This document shows, one piece after another, positions 9,299 through 18,365 of a stretch of DNA of 64,000 nucleotides. The position numbers were made by a program, and so were the translations under genes. The number at the start of each line of letters is the position of its first letter. The first letter of the stretch is position 1. The notes under the pieces were generated by a model, which saw only the letters and a list, made by a program, of their open reading frames with translations, did no database searches and was not told where the DNA came from. Source of the stretch: Devosia sp. (GTDB lineage Bacteria; Pseudomonadota; Alphaproteobacteria; Rhizobiales; Devosiaceae); assembly GCF_028290435.1 (NCBI RefSeq), contig NZ_JAQGJV010000006.1, forward strand, positions 27,794 to 91,793, read 5' to 3'.

Positions 9299-10552
9299 TT
9301 ACTTCGCTGCGGCGTCGATGATGGCCTGCTCGGCCGTCGCGGCCTCGGCCACGGAATCGGCCGGCGACTGGCCTTCGAGCAACACGCGGTTGGCCATATC
9401 GATAGCCACTTGGCGCTGCCCGGCTTCATCGACGAACTGGGTCGTATGTGCATAGTCCAGCGCCTTGAGGAATGGCGACAGGATCGGATCGGCCAAGTTT
9501 GCGTCGGTCAGCGCCGCCGACTTGCGGGCCGGCAATTCACCGACCACGTTCAGCCAGATCTGCATTGCCTCGGGCGAGGAAACATAAGCCAGGAACTTCT
9601 CGGCTGCGGCGAGTTCTTCGCCCTGCGCCGAAGCGCCGATGCCATTGGCAAAATAGCTGGCATAGTTGGAACGCGTGCCGTCGGCATTGGCCGGTAGCTC
9701 GGTTACGCCCCATTCGAACTGGTCGATGGTCTTGAACGAGCCGAGCCGGAACGTGCCGTCGATGGTCATCGCCGCCATGCCGCCGCGGAATGCCGCCTGG
9801 CCCTCATCCATAAAGCCGGTCTGGCCGACCTTCTGCTCGGTCTGCAGATCGGTGTAGAATTTCAGCGCCTCGACGCCACCCTTCTCACCATATTTCACCG
9901 TGCGATAGTCATCGCTATAGGGCACGCCGCCGAACTGGCGGGTCAGCACTTCGCGCCACCACTGGTGGTCCTGCCCGGCCATGTCCATGGTGATGCCTTC
10001 GGAAATCAGATTGCCGGCATCGTCATGCTTGGCAGTTGCCACGGCAGCAGCAACCAGTTCGTCCAGTGTCTGCGGCGGCTTGCTGGGATCGAGCCCGGCC
10101 TCGGTAAACAGCTTCTTGTTGTAGAACAGCGCCAGCGAGCGCACGGCGGTGGGCAGGCCATAATAGTCGTCGCCACGCTTCATCGCCGTCACGATCGGGA
10201 AGAAATCGGCTTCGATCGCATCATGCGGGAACACTGTTGGCGACAGCGGCTGCAACACACCGCCGCTCTGGAATTTGTCGAGCCAGCCATAGAACAGCTG
10301 CAACACGTCCGGACCCTGGCCAGCGGCTTTCGCCGCGATCACGCGGGTCTGGTAATCGTCATAGGGGAAAGTCGTCTGCTTAACGGTGATATCGGGATTG
10401 GCTTTTTCGAAATTGGCGATCAGCTGATCCATCGCCGTCACACGGGTCTCATAGGCATATTGCCAGTATTCGATTTCCACCGCCTGGGCCGCGCCCAGCG
10501 TCAGCAAACTGATCCCCGCGGCAAGTCCGGCGAGCATGAACCGATTGCGCAT
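9299..10552 (-). CDS. Extracellular sugar-type ABC substrate-binding protein (module A)
   Basis: This 417-residue periplasmic protein belongs to the family 1 solute-binding proteins (MalE/UgpB-like). It begins MRNRFMLAGLAAGISLLTLG with a signal peptide probably cut after GAAQA. The mature protein opens with VEIEYWQYAYETRV, the standard first beta strand. The start at 10552 was chosen because AAGGAGG lies 5 bases upstream; a longer frame to 10633 and an ATG at 10555 have worse spacing. It heads the operon A transcript, divergent from the ROK regulator at 10731. The ligand is not identifiable. Unlike the other three binding-protein genes here, no hairpin separates it from its permease gene. Confidence 0.92.
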   Translation of the reverse strand: MRNRFMLAGLAAGISLLTLGAAQAVEIEYWQYAYETRVTAMDQLIANFEKANPDITVKQTTFPYDDYQTRVIAAKAAGQGPDVLQLFYGWLDKFQSGGVLQPLSPTVFPHDAIEADFFPIVTAMKRGDDYYGLPTAVRSLALFYNKKLFTEAGLDPSKPPQTLDELVAAAVATAKHDDAGNLISEGITMDMAGQDHQWWREVLTRQFGGVPYSDDYRTVKYGEKGGVEALKFYTDLQTEQKVGQTGFMDEGQAAFRGGMAAMTIDGTFRLGSFKTIDQFEWGVTELPANADGTRSNYASYFANGIGASAQGEELAAAEKFLAYVSSPEAMQIWLNVVGELPARKSAALTDANLADPILSPFLKALDYAHTTQFVDEAGQRQVAIDMANRVLLEGQSPADSVAEAATAEQAIIDAAAK

Positions 10553-10685
10553 CATAACCTCCTTAAGGCCCGCCACCCGGCATTTTAAGCCAAGGCCAAG
10601 CGGACAGAATCCCCTGATTTCGAGCGCGGGCAAAGCCCCTTCTCAAGCCTCACAGGTCAGCCGACACGGCCAAATTTGTCAATAC

Positions 10686-10705
10686 AATAATCTACTTGAG
10701 TTATT
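10686..10705. promoter_or_regulatory. Candidate ROK operator, AATAA-N10-TTATT
   Basis: The inverted repeat AATAA (10686-10690) and TTATT (10701-10705) lies in the 178-bp divergent region between the binding-protein gene and the ROK gene, about 26 bp before the latter. NagC/Mlc-type ROK repressors bind AT-rich palindromes, so an operator is plausible. An overlapping imperfect repeat, CTTGA-gttat-TCGAG, could be the true site. No experimental site is known to me for this protein. Confidence 0.35.
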
Positions 10706-10730
10706 CGAGGCCGGGAAATAGCCTTCCGCC

Positions 10731-11975
10731 ATGGACCGGGATTTGAGCAAACGCGAAAAGTCGGGAGCGCGGGGGAGCCTGGCCATCGGCAGCAATCCGG
10801 AGCGCAACCGGTTGCATAACCGGCGCGTCGTGCTCGACCTGGTGCGCAGCCAGGGCCATATCGGACGCACCGAAATTGCCCGCCGCGCCCACCTGACGCC
10901 CCAGGCCGTCACCAATATCGTCGATGAACTGGTGGCGGAAAACCTGTTGATCGAACTGGGCCGTTTGCGCTCCGGCCGCGGCCAGCCGCCGATCCAGTTT
11001 GCGGTCAATCCCGATGGTCCCATGACCGCCGGCATCGAGATCGCGGCCGACCATATCGTCATCGTGCTGCTCGACCTGTCCGGGAGCGTCCGTGCGCAAT
11101 CGGTGCGCCCGGTCGCCAACACCAGCCCCACCCACATCCTCGCCGATTTGCGGCTGGCAGTGGATGAATTGCGCCAATCGGTGCCCGGCATCGCCGTCAA
11201 CCTGCTCGGCGTTGGCGTGGTGATGCCGGGCCCCTTCGAAATCGACGGCATGAGTTCGGTCGGTCCCGCCACTCTGCCCGGCTGGACCGGGCTCGACACC
11301 AAGGCGCTCGTCGCCGAGGCCATCGGCGAGCCCGTCGAGATCGAGAATGACGCCACCGCGGCGGCCGTCGGTGAGCGGCTCTATGGCGCCGGCCAAGCCT
11401 TTTCCAGCTTCGGCTACGTATATTTCGGTGTCGGCCTCGGCCTCGGCATCATCCAGGAAGGCCGCCCCCTGCGCGGCTCCCATGGCAATGCCGGCGAGAT
11501 CGGCCATTTTGTCGTCACCCCGCGCAATCGGCCGGCGCTCTATGGCCCCGAGGGCAATCTGGAGCGCTTCGTCTCGCTCTATGCCCTGCGCGAAAAGCTC
11601 TCCGCCGCCGGCATCACCGCAACCGACGTCGATGACCTGCAAGCGCTGCACGACGCCCACAATCCGGTGCTGCTCGACTGGATCGCCGAGGCCGCCGATT
11701 ATCTCGCGCCCACGGTCGCGGCGCTGGAAAATCTGCTCGATCCGCAGACCATCATTTTCGGCGGCGCCCTGCCCGATTCTGTGATCGACGCGCTCATCGC
11801 GGCGCTCGATCCCATGCCGGTTTCAGTAGCCACCCGCCGCGCCCGCACCGCACCGCGTGTCATGCGCGGACAAACCGGGCAGTTGACCGCAGCGCTCGGG
11901 GCTGCTGCATTGCCCATGCTCGAAACCGTGACGCCACGGCTGCATCTGGCACCCGGCCTTTCCGCCGCGTCTTGA
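10731..11975 (+). CDS. ROK-family transcriptional repressor (module A)
   Basis: This 414-residue protein has an N-terminal winged helix (about residues 20-80, RRVVLDLVRSQGHIGRTEIA then LTPQAVTNIVDEL). A sugar-kinase-fold ROK domain follows. In that domain IENDATAAAVGE carries the catalytic-type aspartate, and the ROK signature region SHGNAGEIGHFVV is clear. Typical ROK repressors also carry zinc-ligand cysteines (CGxxGC) after this point; here the segment reads VTPRNRPALYGPEGNLERF with no cysteines, so zinc binding is probably lost. It is divergent from operon A and upstream of the PIG-L and oxidase genes on its own strand. It therefore likely controls both sides in response to a sugar or sugar phosphate. 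Confidence 0.88.
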   Translation: MDRDLSKREKSGARGSLAIGSNPERNRLHNRRVVLDLVRSQGHIGRTEIARRAHLTPQAVTNIVDELVAENLLIELGRLRSGRGQPPIQFAVNPDGPMTAGIEIAADHIVIVLLDLSGSVRAQSVRPVANTSPTHILADLRLAVDELRQSVPGIAVNLLGVGVVMPGPFEIDGMSSVGPATLPGWTGLDTKALVAEAIGEPVEIENDATAAAVGERLYGAGQAFSSFGYVYFGVGLGLGIIQEGRPLRGSHGNAGEIGHFVVTPRNRPALYGPEGNLERFVSLYALREKLSAAGITATDVDDLQALHDAHNPVLLDWIAEAADYLAPTVAALENLLDPQTIIFGGALPDSVIDALIAALDPMPVSVATRRARTAPRVMRGQTGQLTAALGAAALPMLETVTPRLHLAPGLSAAS

Positions 11976-11985
11976 GGACTTAGTT

Positions 11986-14346
11986 ATGTTGACCGCCAAC
12001 GAGCGCCTTGCCCGCCAGAAATCCCGTCCCCTCCTCGTCGAACTGCATCGGGCCCTCACCAGGCTGACCTCGACGCTGACGGTGATGAATACCGGCGCCC
12101 ATCCGGACGACGAACAATCGGGCATGCTGGCGGCAATGCGTTTCGACTACGGCATGCGCATTATCGTCGCCTGCTCGACGCGCGGCGAAGGGGGCCAGAA
12201 CGGTCTTGGCCCCGAACGCTCCGGCGCCTTGGGCGTCGTGCGCACCCGAGAGATGGAGGAGGCGGCCCGCGTTCTCGATGCCGATATCGCCTGGCTGGGC
12301 CACGGCCCGGACGATCCGGTCCACGATTTCGGCTTCTCCAAGAACGGTGCCGACACTCTGGCACGCTGGGGGCGCGACCGCATCATCGAGCGCCTGGTGA
12401 TCGCCTATCGGCGCGACAGGCCCGATATCGTCATCCCCACATTCCTCGACGTTCCCGGCCAGCATGGCCACCACCGCGCCATGACCGAAGCGGCCGAAGT
12501 CGCCATCGCGCTCGCTGCAGATCCAGCCTATCTGACCCCGGGGCTCGATCCCTGGTCCGTTACTAAATATTACCTGCCCGCGTGGTCCGGCGGTGGCGAT
12601 ACCTACGATGATGAAGTGCCGCCGCCCACTGCCAGCGTGCGCGTCATGGCGCCCGGCCTGGATATGCCGACCGGAGCGGCCTTTGATGAAATCGGCGAAT
12701 GGTCCCGCGCCTATCACGCCAGCCAGGGCATGGGCCGCTGGAAAATCGTGTCCAAGACCGAGTGGCCGCTCCATCTGGCGCGCGGCCCGGTTGGTGCTGA
12801 AAGCGATATTCGCCAGAACCTGCCCGCAACCCTGGGCGAGCTCGCCGAGCTGCTACCCGGCCTCCACGCCGCCCCCCTTCGCACGGCCCAGTCGGGGATC
12901 GACGCCGCATTGCGCGCCTTTCCCGACCGCCCCGCGATCACCGCAGCACTCATTGCCGCGGCCGACGCGCTTGACATCATCGCCGAGGACGAGACGCTCG
13001 CCCCGCACGCTCATCGGCTTGCCCTCAAACGCACAGAGATCGACGCCGCCCTGCTGCTCGCGGCTGGCATCGCCCCGATCGCTTGGGCCGAGCCCCACCG
13101 CCCTGCGCCCGGCGGCAGCGCCACGTTGAAGATCGGTGTCGGGCTAGAACCAATTTCGGTGACGCCGATTGCCAGGGGCCCGATGCATATCGGCGCCGCC
13201 ACAACGGGCGATGGCATCCTCTCCTACCCTATCTCCGTCAATTCCCAGGCGCCGCTCAGCGGCCTCTACGCGCCGGCCTTCGCCAGCCTGGGCGGCAATG
13301 GCGAACTCAGCGTTGAAATCCAAGCAAGCATCGGCGGCCGGAACGTGCGCGGCAGCCTCGATCTGGAGGAGCCCTTCAGCATCGGCCCGGCCCAATCGGT
13401 AGCGCTGGTGCCCGAAACCATTATCCTGGGATCGCGCCGTTTGGCTGAACCATTACAGGTCGCCGTTCGCTCCGCCTCACCCATGACCAATGCCGTGCTG
13501 ATTGCTCCCACCGGCTGGGGTATCACGCGCAGCGAAGCGGGCTTCGCCATTAGCCCCACATCGCCACTCCCCGACGGCCTCTATCGCCTGCCCTTGATGC
13601 TGGACGGCCGCCAGGCCTATCGCCAGACCTCGATCGCCTATCCGCATATCGGCCGCACGCAGTTCGTCACTGCGCAGGCGCTCAACGTGCTGGCGCTGGA
13701 CCTGACGCTGCCCGAAGGGACACGCATCGGCTATGTCGGCGGCGGCAGTGACCGCGTCGGTCTCTGGCTCCGCGCCATGGGCCTCGACGTCATCGATCTC
13801 GATTCGACGGCCCTGGCCAGCGATCTGTCCGAGCTGACCACTATCGTCGTCGGCACGCTGGCTTTCGGCGTCCGGCCCGACCTCGCGGCCGCCACCGGCA
13901 AGCTGCGCAGCTGGGTCGAGGCGGGCGGTCACCTGCTGACCCTTTACCACCGCCCGTCGGACAGCTGGACACCTGACACTACCCCGCCACGCCGCGTCGT
14001 CATCGGCTCACCATCCCTGCGTTGGCGCGTCACTGACCCCACCGCGCCGGTGGATATCCTCGCGCCCGAGCACAAACTGCTGACCGGCCCCAACGTCGTT
14101 GGTCCCGACGACTGGGCCGGCTGGGACAAGGAACGCGGTCTCTATTTCGCTTCCGATTGGGACAACGCCTATGAGCCTCTGCTTGCCATGCACGATGCCG
14201 GCGAAAAGCCACTGATGGGCGCGCTGATTTCCGCGCCCGTCGGCAAGGGCCGGCATACCCATACCAGCCTCGTGCTGCATCATCAGTTGGATCGCCTGGT
14301 GCCTGGCGCCTTCCGGCTGCTGGCCAATCTCGTGCAACCGGCGTGA
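11986..14346 (+). CDS. Large PIG-L family deacetylase with a C-terminal GATase-like domain
   Basis: This 786-residue protein has an N-terminal PIG-L/LmbE zinc deacetylase domain (about residues 1-270). The motif NTGAHPDDEQSG near residue 36 and QHGHHRAM near residue 161 supply the expected metal and general-base residues. A beta-rich middle region follows. A C-terminal region of about 200 residues begins with EGTRIGYVGGGSDRVGLWLR and looks like a class I glutamine-amidotransferase/ThuA-type flavodoxin-like domain. No signal peptide is present, so it should act in the cytoplasm on an imported compound. PIG-L enzymes remove acyl groups from N-acyl amino sugars. It starts 10 bp after the ROK gene and overlaps the oxidase gene by 4 bases (GTGA). 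The substrate is unknown. Confidence 0.82.
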   Translation: MLTANERLARQKSRPLLVELHRALTRLTSTLTVMNTGAHPDDEQSGMLAAMRFDYGMRIIVACSTRGEGGQNGLGPERSGALGVVRTREMEEAARVLDADIAWLGHGPDDPVHDFGFSKNGADTLARWGRDRIIERLVIAYRRDRPDIVIPTFLDVPGQHGHHRAMTEAAEVAIALAADPAYLTPGLDPWSVTKYYLPAWSGGGDTYDDEVPPPTASVRVMAPGLDMPTGAAFDEIGEWSRAYHASQGMGRWKIVSKTEWPLHLARGPVGAESDIRQNLPATLGELAELLPGLHAAPLRTAQSGIDAALRAFPDRPAITAALIAAADALDIIAEDETLAPHAHRLALKRTEIDAALLLAAGIAPIAWAEPHRPAPGGSATLKIGVGLEPISVTPIARGPMHIGAATTGDGILSYPISVNSQAPLSGLYAPAFASLGGNGELSVEIQASIGGRNVRGSLDLEEPFSIGPAQSVALVPETIILGSRRLAEPLQVAVRSASPMTNAVLIAPTGWGITRSEAGFAISPTSPLPDGLYRLPLMLDGRQAYRQTSIAYPHIGRTQFVTAQALNVLALDLTLPEGTRIGYVGGGSDRVGLWLRAMGLDVIDLDSTALASDLSELTTIVVGTLAFGVRPDLAAATGKLRSWVEAGGHLLTLYHRPSDSWTPDTTPPRRVVIGSPSLRWRVTDPTAPVDILAPEHKLLTGPNVVGPDDWAGWDKERGLYFASDWDNAYEPLLAMHDAGEKPLMGALISAPVGKGRHTHTSLVLHHQLDRLVPGAFRLLANLVQPA

Positions 14347-15515
14347 GAGCAGAACACTACGATTTTGCCATTGTAGGCCTCGGCGCGATGGGTAGCGCCA
14401 GCCTCTATCAACTGGCCAGGAGCGGCGCCAAGGTCATCGGCATCGATCGCTTCGCGCCACCCCACAACCAGGGCTCGACGCACGGCGAAACCCGCATCAC
14501 CAGGCGGGCTATCGGCGAGGGCGAGGCCTATGTGCCGCTCGCCATCCGCTCGCATGAGCTCTGGCGCGAAATCGAAGGGCAAACCGGCGCTTCGCTGCTG
14601 CACGAAATCGGCAGCCTGATCATAGGGCGGCCCGATGACCCGGCTGAGCGCCCGGGCCGCACCAGCTTCCTCGATCGCAGCATCGTGGCGGCGCAGCGCT
14701 TCGGGATCGCCCACGAAGTCCTCTCGGCGGCCGAAATCCGCCACCGCTATCCGAACTTCACGCCGGATGACGACGAGGTGGGATATTTCGAGCCCGGCGG
14801 CGGCTATCTGCGCGTCGAGGCCTGCGTCGCAGCCAATCTGCAATTGGCGGAACGCCATGGCGCCACCGCCCTGCTCGGGACCGAAGTGCTCGCGATTGCG
14901 CAACAGGGCGACAGCGTGCGCATCGTCACCACGCACGGCGATATTCTGGCCGCTCAGGTTGCGGTCTCGGCTGGGCCTTGGGCCGGGCAATTGCTCGGCG
15001 AGCCGTTTGCCCGCGTCCTCAAGCCGACGCGCCAGGTGATGCACTGGTTCGACATCGCGCCCGCAGCACTGGACGACTGGGGACGGTCACCGGTTTTCAT
15101 GTGGCCCCACGGCGATGATGAGGATGGCTCCTTCTACGGTTTCCCCTCGCTCGATGGCGCGACGATGAAAACTGCCGACGAGTTCTATGGCGCCGCCTCC
15201 AATCCCAACGCCATCGACCGTGCCGTTCCCGCCGCTGACTCAGCGCGTATGCATCGGACCCATGTGGTCGGTCGCCTGGCAGGCGTTTCCGCCCATGCCG
15301 CCCGCACCACGACGTGCATCTACACCGCCACCGCCGACAGCATCTTCGTCATCGATCGTCATCCCGATCAGCCAAACGTTCTAGTGGTGTCGCCCTGTTC
15401 CGGCCATGGCTTCAAGCACTCGGCCGCCATTGGCGAAGCCGTCGCCCAGATCATGACCGGAGCCAGCAGCATCATCGACCTGACGCCATTCCGCCTGGCG
15501 CGCCTGCTGGGCTGA
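14343..15515 (+). CDS. FAD-dependent sarcosine / N-methyl amino acid oxidase family protein (SolA-like)
   Basis: This 390-residue oxidase starts with the dinucleotide-binding motif IVGLGAMGSASLYQLARSG and the family segment GSTHGETRITRRA. The cysteine in TTTCIYTATADSIFVID matches the position that carries covalent FAD in monomeric sarcosine oxidase and N-methyltryptophan oxidase. The C-terminal SPCSGHGFKHSAAIGE motif also fits. These enzymes oxidise secondary amines, releasing an aldehyde, an amine and hydrogen peroxide; the related amadoriases act on fructosyl-amines. The start is GTG at 14343, overlapping the PIG-L stop. The pairing with a deacetylase and an ArgH-like lyase suggests degradation of a nitrogen-substituted sugar or opine-like compound, but this is inference. 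Confidence 0.88.
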   Translation: MRAEHYDFAIVGLGAMGSASLYQLARSGAKVIGIDRFAPPHNQGSTHGETRITRRAIGEGEAYVPLAIRSHELWREIEGQTGASLLHEIGSLIIGRPDDPAERPGRTSFLDRSIVAAQRFGIAHEVLSAAEIRHRYPNFTPDDDEVGYFEPGGGYLRVEACVAANLQLAERHGATALLGTEVLAIAQQGDSVRIVTTHGDILAAQVAVSAGPWAGQLLGEPFARVLKPTRQVMHWFDIAPAALDDWGRSPVFMWPHGDDEDGSFYGFPSLDGATMKTADEFYGAASNPNAIDRAVPAADSARMHRTHVVGRLAGVSAHAARTTTCIYTATADSIFVIDRHPDQPNVLVVSPCSGHGFKHSAAIGEAVAQIMTGASSIIDLTPFRLARLLG

Positions 15516-15518
15516 CGC

Positions 15519-16586
15519 CTATCGCAGGCGCCCGCCGCTCATAGCGTCGAACAGAAAGGCGCGGGCCGGATCGAACCCGATATCCAGCCGCGCACCGGCC
15601 TCCACAGTACGGCTATCGCGCAATTCGATGGTCAGCGGCTGCGCCCCGCCAGACTGCCCGTAGGCATAGGACGCACCGCCCAGATGTTCGACCAGATCGA
15701 CCATCACCCCGAGCCGCACGCTGCCGGCTGGTGAAAAATGCTCGGGCCGAATGCCCAGCAGCAGCTCCGCATCCGGCTTCGGCATCTCGACCAGCGGCAA
15801 CGGCACGGCGACGTCGCCGAAATCGGGCAGCACCACCGCGCCGTTTTTCACTTCAGCGCGCAGAAAATTCATCCGCGGCGAGCCGATAAAGCCGGCCACG
15901 AACATGTTGTCCGGCTGGTCATACAGATCGAGCGGCGTGCCGACCTGCTCCACCCGCCCGGCGCGCAACACCACGATCTTGTCGGCCAGGGTCATTGCCT
16001 CGACCTGATCATGGGTCACATAAATCATCGTGGCGCCGAGCTGCTCGTGCAGCCGCGCGATCTCGAGCCGCATCTGCACCCGCAATTCGGCATCCAGATT
16101 GCTCAGCGGCTCATCGAACAAAAACACTTCCGGATTGCGCACGATGGCGCGACCGATGGCGACGCGCTGCCGCTGCCCGCCCGAAAGCTGCTTGGGCTTG
16201 CGCGCCAGCAATTCGCCCAGATGCAGGATCGCGGCGGCCTCATCGACCTTGCGCTGCACCTCGGCCTTGGGCATGCCGTTCATGCGCAGCCCGAAGCCGA
16301 TATTGTCGGCCACGCTCATATGCGGATAGAGCGCATAGGACTGGAACACCATGGCCACCCGGCGCTGCGCCGGATCGAGCTCGGTCACATGGCGCCCACC
16401 GATGGCGATGCTGCCGCTGCTGACCTCTTCCAGCCCCGCGATCATCCGAAGCAGTGTGGACTTACCGCAACCGGATGGCCCCACGAACACCACGAATTCA
16501 CCGTTCGCGATCTCAAGATCGACACCGTGGATGATCGGGGTCTTGTCGAAGGATTTTTTGACGTCTGTGAGGGTCAGGCCGGACAT
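15519..16586 (-). CDS. CUT1-type sugar ABC importer ATP-binding protein (module B)
   Basis: This 355-residue ATPase has Walker [15 protein letters not shown], signature [14 protein letters not shown], Walker [15 protein letters not shown] and the switch histidine in [12 protein letters not shown]-terminal OB/TOBE region follows, as in UgpC/MalK. It ends 3 bp from the convergent oxidase stop. The gene starts 9 bp after the MalG-type permease gene and closes operon B, which runs from the nucleoside hydrolase. It shares architecture with the module A and D ATPases, so cross-use between importers is possible, as is known for some MsmX-type ATPases. Confidence 0.92.
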   Translation of the reverse strand: MSGLTLTDVKKSFDKTPIIHGVDLEIANGEFVVFVGPSGCGKSTLLRMIAGLEEVSSGSIAIGGRHVTELDPAQRRVAMVFQSYALYPHMSVADNIGFGLRMNGMPKAEVQRKVDEAAAILHLGELLARKPKQLSGGQRQRVAIGRAIVRNPEVFLFDEPLSNLDAELRVQMRLEIARLHEQLGATMIYVTHDQVEAMTLADKIVVLRAGRVEQVGTPLDLYDQPDNMFVAGFIGSPRMNFLRAEVKNGAVVLPDFGDVAVPLPLVEMPKPDAELLLGIRPEHFSPAGSVRLGVMVDLVEHLGGASYAYGQSGGAQPLTIELRDSRTVEAGARLDIGFDPARAFLFDAMSGGRLR

Positions 16587-16595
16587 GATGTTCTC

Positions 16596-17444
16596 TTAAC
16601 CTTTGATGCCCGCGCCAGCGAGCCCCTGGACATAATAGCGCTGCAACGGCAGCAGCAGGGCGATGGGAATGAGCGCGGTGATCACCGACACGGCGAACAG
16701 CTGGTTCCAGATGGTCTGGTACTGCTGCTGGAACGCCGCCATGCCGACCTGGATGACCTTGAACTGCTGGCTCGGCATGGCCAACAGCGGCCACAGGAAC
16801 GCCTCCCACTGGAAGATGAACAGCAGCAGAGCCGCGCTGATGCAGGTGGGCACCGACAGCGGCACATAGATGCGCAAGAGGATATTGAGCCAGCTCACGC
16901 CATCCAGCCGCGCGGCTTCGGCATAGTCCTTGGGCACCTGGCTGAAGAATTGATAGAACAGGAACACCGCCAACCCGTTGGCCACGCTGGGCACGATCAG
17001 CGCCGCAATATTGTCGAGCCAGCCCAATTGCTGGGTCACCGTATAAAGCGGCAGCGCGATGGCCTCGAATGGCAGCATGAAGCTGATGATGATCAGCGTC
17101 AGGATAATGGTCTTGCCCCTGAACTGAAACATGGCGAAGGCAAAACCCGCTGCGCCGTTGACGATCAGCCCCGCCACCATGGTGATCAGCGCCACCAGCA
17201 TGGTGTTGCCGATGATCATGCCGAAACCGCGCTCGAAAATGCCGCTATAGGCCTCGAGCGTGAATGGCGAAGGCAGCAGCGCCTTGGCGGTGAACGGAAA
17301 GATATCGGCGAACACCTCCCCGTTAGGCCGCAGCGACGACACGATCGCCCACCACAGCGGCAGTACGAAAATGAAGGCGATGACCGCATAGGCCAGATGA
17401 CGCAGGCCCAGCCCAACGCCGCGACGAGCGGTAGTCGCAGCCAT
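16596..17444 (-). CDS. Sugar ABC importer permease, MalG type (module B)
   Basis: This 282-residue inner-membrane protein has about six hydrophobic segments, the first VIAFIFVLPLWWAIVSSL. The coupling loop is EAARLDGVSWLNILLRIYVPLSVPT at about residues 178-202, and the protein ends GLAGAGIKG. Its ATG overlaps the stop of the MalF-type gene in an ATGA at 17442-17446, so the two subunits are probably translationally coupled. It pairs with the permease at 17444-18313. Confidence 0.92.
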   Translation of the reverse strand: MAATTARRGVGLGLRHLAYAVIAFIFVLPLWWAIVSSLRPNGEVFADIFPFTAKALLPSPFTLEAYSGIFERGFGMIIGNTMLVALITMVAGLIVNGAAGFAFAMFQFRGKTIILTLIIISFMLPFEAIALPLYTVTQQLGWLDNIAALIVPSVANGLAVFLFYQFFSQVPKDYAEAARLDGVSWLNILLRIYVPLSVPTCISAALLLFIFQWEAFLWPLLAMPSQQFKVIQVGMAAFQQQYQTIWNQLFAVSVITALIPIALLLPLQRYYVQGLAGAGIKG

Positions 17445-18313
17445 CAGCGTGCCTCCTTGCGGCCCGAGAGCAGTTTGAACTGCAGCCCGACGATGACCAA
17501 CAGGATCGCCACCACCACCACGATGATGGCCATGGCCCGGCCCATGTCGCCGAATACGAAACCGGATTTATAGGCCTCGTACATCAGCACATTGGTGGAA
17601 CCGGCCGGACCACCCTGGGTCAGCATGAAAATGGGCGCGAACAGCAGGAAATTGATCGACACATCGGCCACCAGCACGAACAGCAGCGTCGGCCGCAACA
17701 GCGGAATGGTGATGAAGATCAGCCGCTGCCACGCCTTGACGCCATCGATCCGCGCCGCGTCGTAGATCTCGGGCGAGATATTTTGCAGCCCGCCGATGAT
17801 GAAGATCATCCAGTAGGAAATGCCCTTCCAGGTGGCGATGGCGATGATCGAATAGAGCGCCAGCGATTCCGCCGTCAGCCAGGGTTGCGCCGGCACGCCC
17901 GCAATCCCGATGACGCCATTCACCAGCCCGTCCTGGCTCAACATGATGCGCCAGATGATCACCGCAGTCGGCAGCGACACCCCGATGGGAATGAGAAACA
18001 GCACGCGATAGACGCTGACGCCCTTGAAATTCTGCACATAAAGCAGCGCCAGCCCCAGCGCCAAAGCGATCTGGATCGGGTTGATGAGGAGGTTGAACCA
18101 GAGTGTGACCTTGAGCGAATTCCAGAATGCGGAATCGGTCAGCAGCGCCACGTAATTGTCGAACCCGACAAAGACCGAGTTGCCGCGCAGCACGTTGAAG
18201 AAGCTGTCATTGACCGCCAGAGCGATGGGATAGAGCCGGAAAACGACAAGCCCGATCAAAGCGGGGACCAGCAGCAGTATGATCAGCAGAACTGGTGTCC
18301 GAGATTGGGTCAT
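17444..18313 (-). CDS. Sugar ABC importer permease, MalF type (module B)
   Basis: This 289-residue inner-membrane protein starts MTQSRTPVLLIILLLVPALIG. I chose this ATG because an upstream in-frame extension to 18475 is arginine/proline-rich, overlaps the binding-protein gene and destroys the intercistronic hairpin. The coupling loop reads YDAARIDGVKAWQRLIFITIPLLRP, and GGPAGSTNVLMYEAYKSGF near the end is a MalF-family hallmark. It is separated from the binding-protein gene by about 52 bp holding that hairpin. Confidence 0.9.
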   Translation of the reverse strand: MTQSRTPVLLIILLLVPALIGLVVFRLYPIALAVNDSFFNVLRGNSVFVGFDNYVALLTDSAFWNSLKVTLWFNLLINPIQIALALGLALLYVQNFKGVSVYRVLFLIPIGVSLPTAVIIWRIMLSQDGLVNGVIGIAGVPAQPWLTAESLALYSIIAIATWKGISYWMIFIIGGLQNISPEIYDAARIDGVKAWQRLIFITIPLLRPTLLFVLVADVSINFLLFAPIFMLTQGGPAGSTNVLMYEAYKSGFVFGDMGRAMAIIVVVVAILLVIVGLQFKLLSGRKEAR

Positions 18314-18328
18314 GCCGTTTTCCGGTAA

Positions 18329-18358
18329 GCGCGACCCCGGGGGCAGCCGGGATCGCGC
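18329..18358 (-). promoter_or_regulatory. Intercistronic GC hairpin after the module B binding-protein gene
   Basis: On the minus (transcribed) strand GCGCGATCCCGG and CCGGGGTCGCGC pair in a 12-bp stem with one G-U wobble and a 6-base loop. It sits between the stop of the binding-protein gene (18366) and the start of the MalF-type gene (18313). There is no T-run, so it looks like an mRNA-stabilising or attenuating structure and not a full terminator. Comparable hairpins occupy the same position in modules C and D. Confidence 0.6.
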
Positions 18359-18365
18359 GTTCATA

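Noticed and set aside
15738..17573. Plus-strand open frame of 611 codons
   Set aside because: It is the antisense shadow of the module B ATPase and permease genes, low-complexity in composition and without motifs.
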